A DNA stretch of 64,000 nucleotides from Diabrotica undecimpunctata (lineage: Eukaryota > Arthropoda > Insecta > Coleoptera > Chrysomelidae): the NCBI RefSeq assembly GCF_040954645.1, contig NC_092806.1, positions 110,591,231-110,655,230 on the forward strand. The letters run 5' to 3'. Below the pieces are notes generated by a model that saw nothing but the letters and a program-made list of their open reading frames with translations, was not told the origin of the DNA and did no database searches. Below, in pieces: positions 60,367-64,000 of this stretch (positions are counted from its first letter, which is position 1; every line of letters begins with the position of its first letter). The position numbers and the translations under genes are program-made.

Positions 60367-61953
60367 TTTAAAGTGTTCCATACTTCCGAAATTGTAGTTG
60401 TTGACTTAAATGTTTTTTCTAAATTTATTAAATTGGTCTCTTCTGTTGATTCGCTTGTATTCGGTTTTCATTTCGTTGATTTTAAGTGAAACATTTTTCA
60501 TGCACTTTGTTAAAGATGTTTGCGGACCGGAGAGAGTTTCTTATGAGATCCATATCATTAGCATATGCCAGGAGTGCTTTGTACCTTGGCCCGTTAATGG
60601 ATTACATCTTAAATAGGCGTTATTTCTATTTTACTAAGCTGTTTATTGATTTTTTGACTATTTGAATCAAGAATCTGTAGTTTATTCGACTGTTGAATAA
60701 AACAGACTTTCTTGGTGCATATTTTTATCTCTGGATTTTTGTTTGCCGTCTTCTTATTACAACGATTTTGCTGGATATCGACATAGGGAACCTGGTGGTA
60801 TGTACATGATGTTTCCATAAGCAACGTTCGAAAATTTGTCTTACTGTAAAGTCATGATGATTTTACTAGAAAATATAGTGTTGTTTAATAATAATAAAGT
60901 TCAAGCAACAATTACTATATGCATTAACTTGGTACTGATATCTCTGCTCTCTGCTAACAGATGGCAGTCCCGAAAACATTAAAACTCCCCCCCATGAGTG
61001 AATAGAATATGCAAGGAAGGTTTTGGCAATTTAATAGGATTTTGTGTGTTAGAATATTATTTTTCCGAGAAAGTGAAGAATATCAATTTGCTATCCGGAT
61101 TTAATCCATAAATTATTAGAATGCTATAAAATAATGATATTAGCATAAATAAAACGGTCTAATAGTCAGTAATAAAGCATATAAATGTTCTTTAACATAC
61201 AAAAGAGATGACGTAGAGTAGGGCATAACGTAACAATAGACCCATATAATTTTAAAGGATTGCAACATTTTAGATATCGTAGATAACTTTGTAACATAAG
61301 AAATAAAAGGGAATATTCAGGTAGCTAACTGATAGTAGCTCTTATGGTAGCTCTTATAATACTTTTAAACTCAGAGGTCTAATACGACTTTCTTAAATCA
61401 GGATATATAAAACAGTGATTAAACCAGTGCTAATGTGTGGATATGTGGCCAGAACGCTAACAAAACAATGTACGTAAAACTCAGGTATTAATTAGATCAG
61501 AATTGCTAGAAAAGCCATCAGAAGTATTTTCCGACTTACAAAGGTCCGCGTACTAACCAATACCGAACGGAACTAATGCCAAGGCCAAACACATATATAA
61601 AGAAAACAACGTCGTGTAAGAAGCTAAATCTCAATGCTAAAGTTGCGCTGGCTATATCCAAAGGCTCTATAATAACTACATTGCCAAGTTAAATTGGGAG
61701 GATGCCCCAAGAGAAAAAATGCCTTTAGGACTTCCACAAATGAAGGGGGAAGGTAACATGAGGTCAGATTTAGGAATAATGAGACTATCTACCGACCCAT
61801 CATATTTATCAACACATGCCTGTTCAACTACCTGGTATCCTACCTATAGTCAATACTCATCTGTTGGGGACTATCAAATCAATTACATGTAATCAAACAA
61901 ACCAGGCTTAAAAAAAGTTATCTCAGGAAAGGCACTTTTAAAACGTTATTTAC
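60367..61953. repeat. Duplicated block, copy 2 (without insertions)
   Basis: Aligns collinearly with 52577-53462, 55161-55649 and 59605-59893. It starts with a minus-strand RT remnant (60367-60860, copy C: INGPRYKALLAYANDMDLIR-type text), passes through non-coding sequence, and ends with a plus-strand LINE C-terminus (61390-61850: VIKPVLMCGYVARTLTKQ, then NWEDAPREKMPLGLPQM and SDLGIMRLSTDPSYLSTHA). Sites of both large copy 1 insertions are empty here (61155-61167, 61664-61675). Confidence 0.9.
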
Positions 61954-62039
61954 GTGACTTATTAAAATTTAAATTTTTAATGAAAAGTAAAAGATTAGCC
62001 CTTTGTTATGGGGTTCAGAGAAGAACCTTCACGATGTTA

Positions 62040-62450
62040 ATTTTTTGAGATATGATTGGATGTTTTGCATCTACCTTAAGCAATTTATTTTCCTAAACAA
62101 TATCGTTATAAGAGCTTTCTTTATTCAGTATGTGTTCTTCTTCTATACGGATTTGTAGCTATATGATAATGAGGTTAAAACAATTTTCCTATTATTTTCC
62201 TTTCAAATATTCGTAGTTCTTCCTTATCCGTTTTAGTCATTGTTCATGATTAGCATCTATGTATTAAAATAGGTAAAAAGTTTAAATTATGATCTGTATT
62301 TCTTTAGTGGCATTATTATTAACCGTGATTATTTATCTAAGATATTTAAAGTGTTCCATATTTACGAAATTGTAGTTGTTAACTTTAATATTTTATCAAG
62401 ATCTATTAAATTGGTTTCTTCTGTTGATTCGCTTGTATTTCTTCTTAGCT
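62040..62450 (-). pseudogene. LINE RT remnant, copy D
   Basis: Nucleotide match to copy A from its CTACCTTAAGC(A/G)ATTTATTTT start (62070 against 51725) and to copy B past 52440. The order copy C, plus-strand C-terminus, copy D repeats the order seen on the left, suggesting a tandem arrangement of the larger unit. Confidence 0.7.
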
Positions 62451-63260
62451 TGACGAATTCTTTTTTTTTTCATTCTGTGAACTACTAGTGGGTTCTTTTT
62501 ACGGAATTTTTTCATCACGTTTAGGTAATCATCAACGGTATATAAACGTTGTTGAAATTTTAGGGCATTTTCAAAATCTCCCAAATCACTACCATTGGGT
62601 AAAAGCTATGACTAGGAAAGTAATAGCGTAATGTAATTTTTTCAATGGTAGGATGAGTTTCCAAAATCATTTTCAGAATCAAAACTATTTTAATGCTGCG
62701 GTTTTGGCCGCCACAAGAGTCTGACCACAAAATTACATGTTTTGCAGAAGTAACATTTTCTTCAATGTGTTTCTTAAGACAAATGCCTACGTTCTGGGCT
62801 CCCCGACCAGCTTCACCTTCTATCCAAATATAACAATGACCTTTTTTATCCTTGGCGCTATGGATACCAAGGTTGTAAATACATAATTAACGCTTATAAT
62901 ATACAATATTTATTAGAATTCTCGAAAGGGGAAGAGTTTTTCTTTAAATCAAAACAAAAGGTTTCCACTTCTGGTTGATCGTTGCTTATCTTCATGTCTA
63001 GCTTTCTTTCTTCTAAGTGCACATTTTTTCTTTTTTTAACGCTTAATTGTTCGTTATCTGCGCAATTTTTAATTTCTAATTCGAAACAATCACATCTACT
63101 ACAAGTATCTTTTTTCAACTTTTTTCTTTGAAGATTAAATCGTGTTAAAAACATTTTTTTGTAAAACGAAAATTTAACAAGGTCATTGTCTGCTTCTGTA
63201 ATATACAATTCATACATTTTACTTAATGTTATGTCTTTTGTTAAGTATTCTCTTTCTGTG
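62440..63260 (-). pseudogene. Remnant of an uncharacterised DUF7869-like, transposon-associated gene
   Basis: Leftward: SKMYELYITEADNDLVKFSF, RKKLKKDTCSRCDCFELEIK (a paired-Cys motif) and HLEERKLDMKISNDQPEVET, FCFDLKKNSSPF, then in other frames GAQNVGICLKKHIEENVTSA, KHVILWSDSCGGQNRSIKIV and LETHPTIEKITLRYYFPSHS, ending with FENALKFQQRLYTVDDYLNV and RKKNPLVVHRMKKKRIRQ. I recognise this pattern from large arthropod families annotated only as uncharacterised; the SDSCGGQNR motif is its most constant part. At least three frame changes are needed, and the 5' end is missing. The function is unknown; the copy number of relatives suggests a transposon. Confidence 0.6.
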
Positions 63261-63589
63261 TTAGCTCTTCTGTAATGTGACTATTATAGAAAAATTTAAG
63301 CAATAACTGAAACTACTTCTTAACCTAAACGCCTCAACAAGTTGCCAACGTCACCATTGTTAACCACGTTTATGTACATATGTTGCCAAATATTCGATTT
63401 ACAATCATTAAAACGCTCGCAAGAGGCGCTTGGTCCAAAACTAATAGACAAAAAATTAGTCGCTTGCTCTAGTTATGCAAAATTCAAAATCCAAAATAAA
63501 AAGAAAGGTACTTAATCTTTTTAAATATATCTGGTTATCCGTTACTAACAGGTTAATGGGATTTATTACGTACATAGTTTATGCTTTTT

Positions 63590-64000
63590 TCTATCTTCTT
63601 CTTTAAGTTCCATCTTCTATCGAAGGTTGGAAATCATCATGGCTATACGGACTCTGTTGACTGCCGCTCTATAAAGTTCTGCACTACTACATTCAAACCA
63701 TTCCCTTAAGTTTTTAAGCCAGAATATTCTTCGTCTTCCCACATTTCGCTTTCCTCGGATTTTGCCTTGCATAATAAGTTGTAATAATGCGTATTTTTGC
63801 CCTCTCGTCACATGTCCTAAGTACTCAAGTTTTCGTCTTTTGATAGTTAATAATATTTCCGCCCCATTTCCTATCATTCTAGTTACTTCCACGTTTAACA
63901 TTCTTTGAATCCATGATATTCATAGAATTCTTCTGTAACACCAAAATTCAAAGGCGGCCAACTTATTCAGATGGACTTGTTTTAGTGTTCATGCTTCCAA
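63590..64000 (-). pseudogene. RTE-like LINE C-terminus, cut by the window edge
   Basis: Leftward from 63901: MLNVEVTRMIGNGAEILLTI, KRRKLEYLGHVTRGQKYALL, QGKIRGKRNVGRRRIFWLKN and RVRIAMMISNLR with a stop, followed by the tail near 63590-63610 (AAGAAGA). Upstream of 63901 the frame is broken but RT C-terminal text continues to the window end. Open over 94 codons. Confidence 0.85.

Overview
This is an AT-rich eukaryotic window, almost certainly from an insect, with no convincing single-copy host gene. Transposable elements, mostly broken and nested, make up most of what can be recognised. The RTE-type LINEs with (GAA)n tails, R1-like and jockey-like LINEs, mariner/Tc1 elements, a ZBED5-like hAT and a FLYWCH/MULE element together recall large repeat-rich beetle genomes such as leaf beetles. 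That assignment is inference; no species marker gene is present.

Layout. 1-10 kb holds a decayed MULE transposase, a ~1.2 kb foldback element, a 1.9 kb mariner/Tc1-like element with long terminal inverted repeats (4551-6460), and an I-like LINE on the minus strand split by an RTE on the plus strand; an R1-like reverse transcriptase (RT) remnant follows. 10-20 kb is mainly jockey-like and RTE-like remnants. 20-26.5 kb is mostly unrecognised DNA with two minisatellites and (TA)n tracts. 26.7-31.5 kb holds a mariner transposase remnant and a ZBED5-like hAT gene whose 1.95 kb GT-AG intron has collected two nested RTE copies. 32-37.5 kb holds a Tc1-like palindromic element containing a hAT-type non-autonomous element (8-bp target duplication), itself containing an RTE fragment, and then a fairly young R1-like LINE with a 14-bp target duplication. 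39.5-43.2 kb is an old RTE invaded by later insertions. A 5S rRNA-derived sequence lies at 44.5 kb.

The most unusual part is 51.5-62.5 kb. A LINE-rich block is duplicated (about 52.58-59.89 kb and 60.37-61.95 kb). The first copy carries two later insertions that the second lacks: an internally deleted RTE (53463-55160, 13-bp target duplication) and a 3.9 kb near-perfect palindrome (55650-59592, 12-bp target duplication). The palindrome has a minimal type I hammerhead ribozyme fold near each outer end, a hallmark of Penelope-like retroelements, but no recognisable Penelope reverse transcriptase or GIY-YIG endonuclease. The empty sites in the second copy independently support both insertions.

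The window ends with a remnant of an uncharacterised family that resembles DUF7869-type proteins and another RTE 3' end running off the edge. No gene here appears able to encode a complete protein, so the window reads as a record of nested insertions and not as a working pathway.
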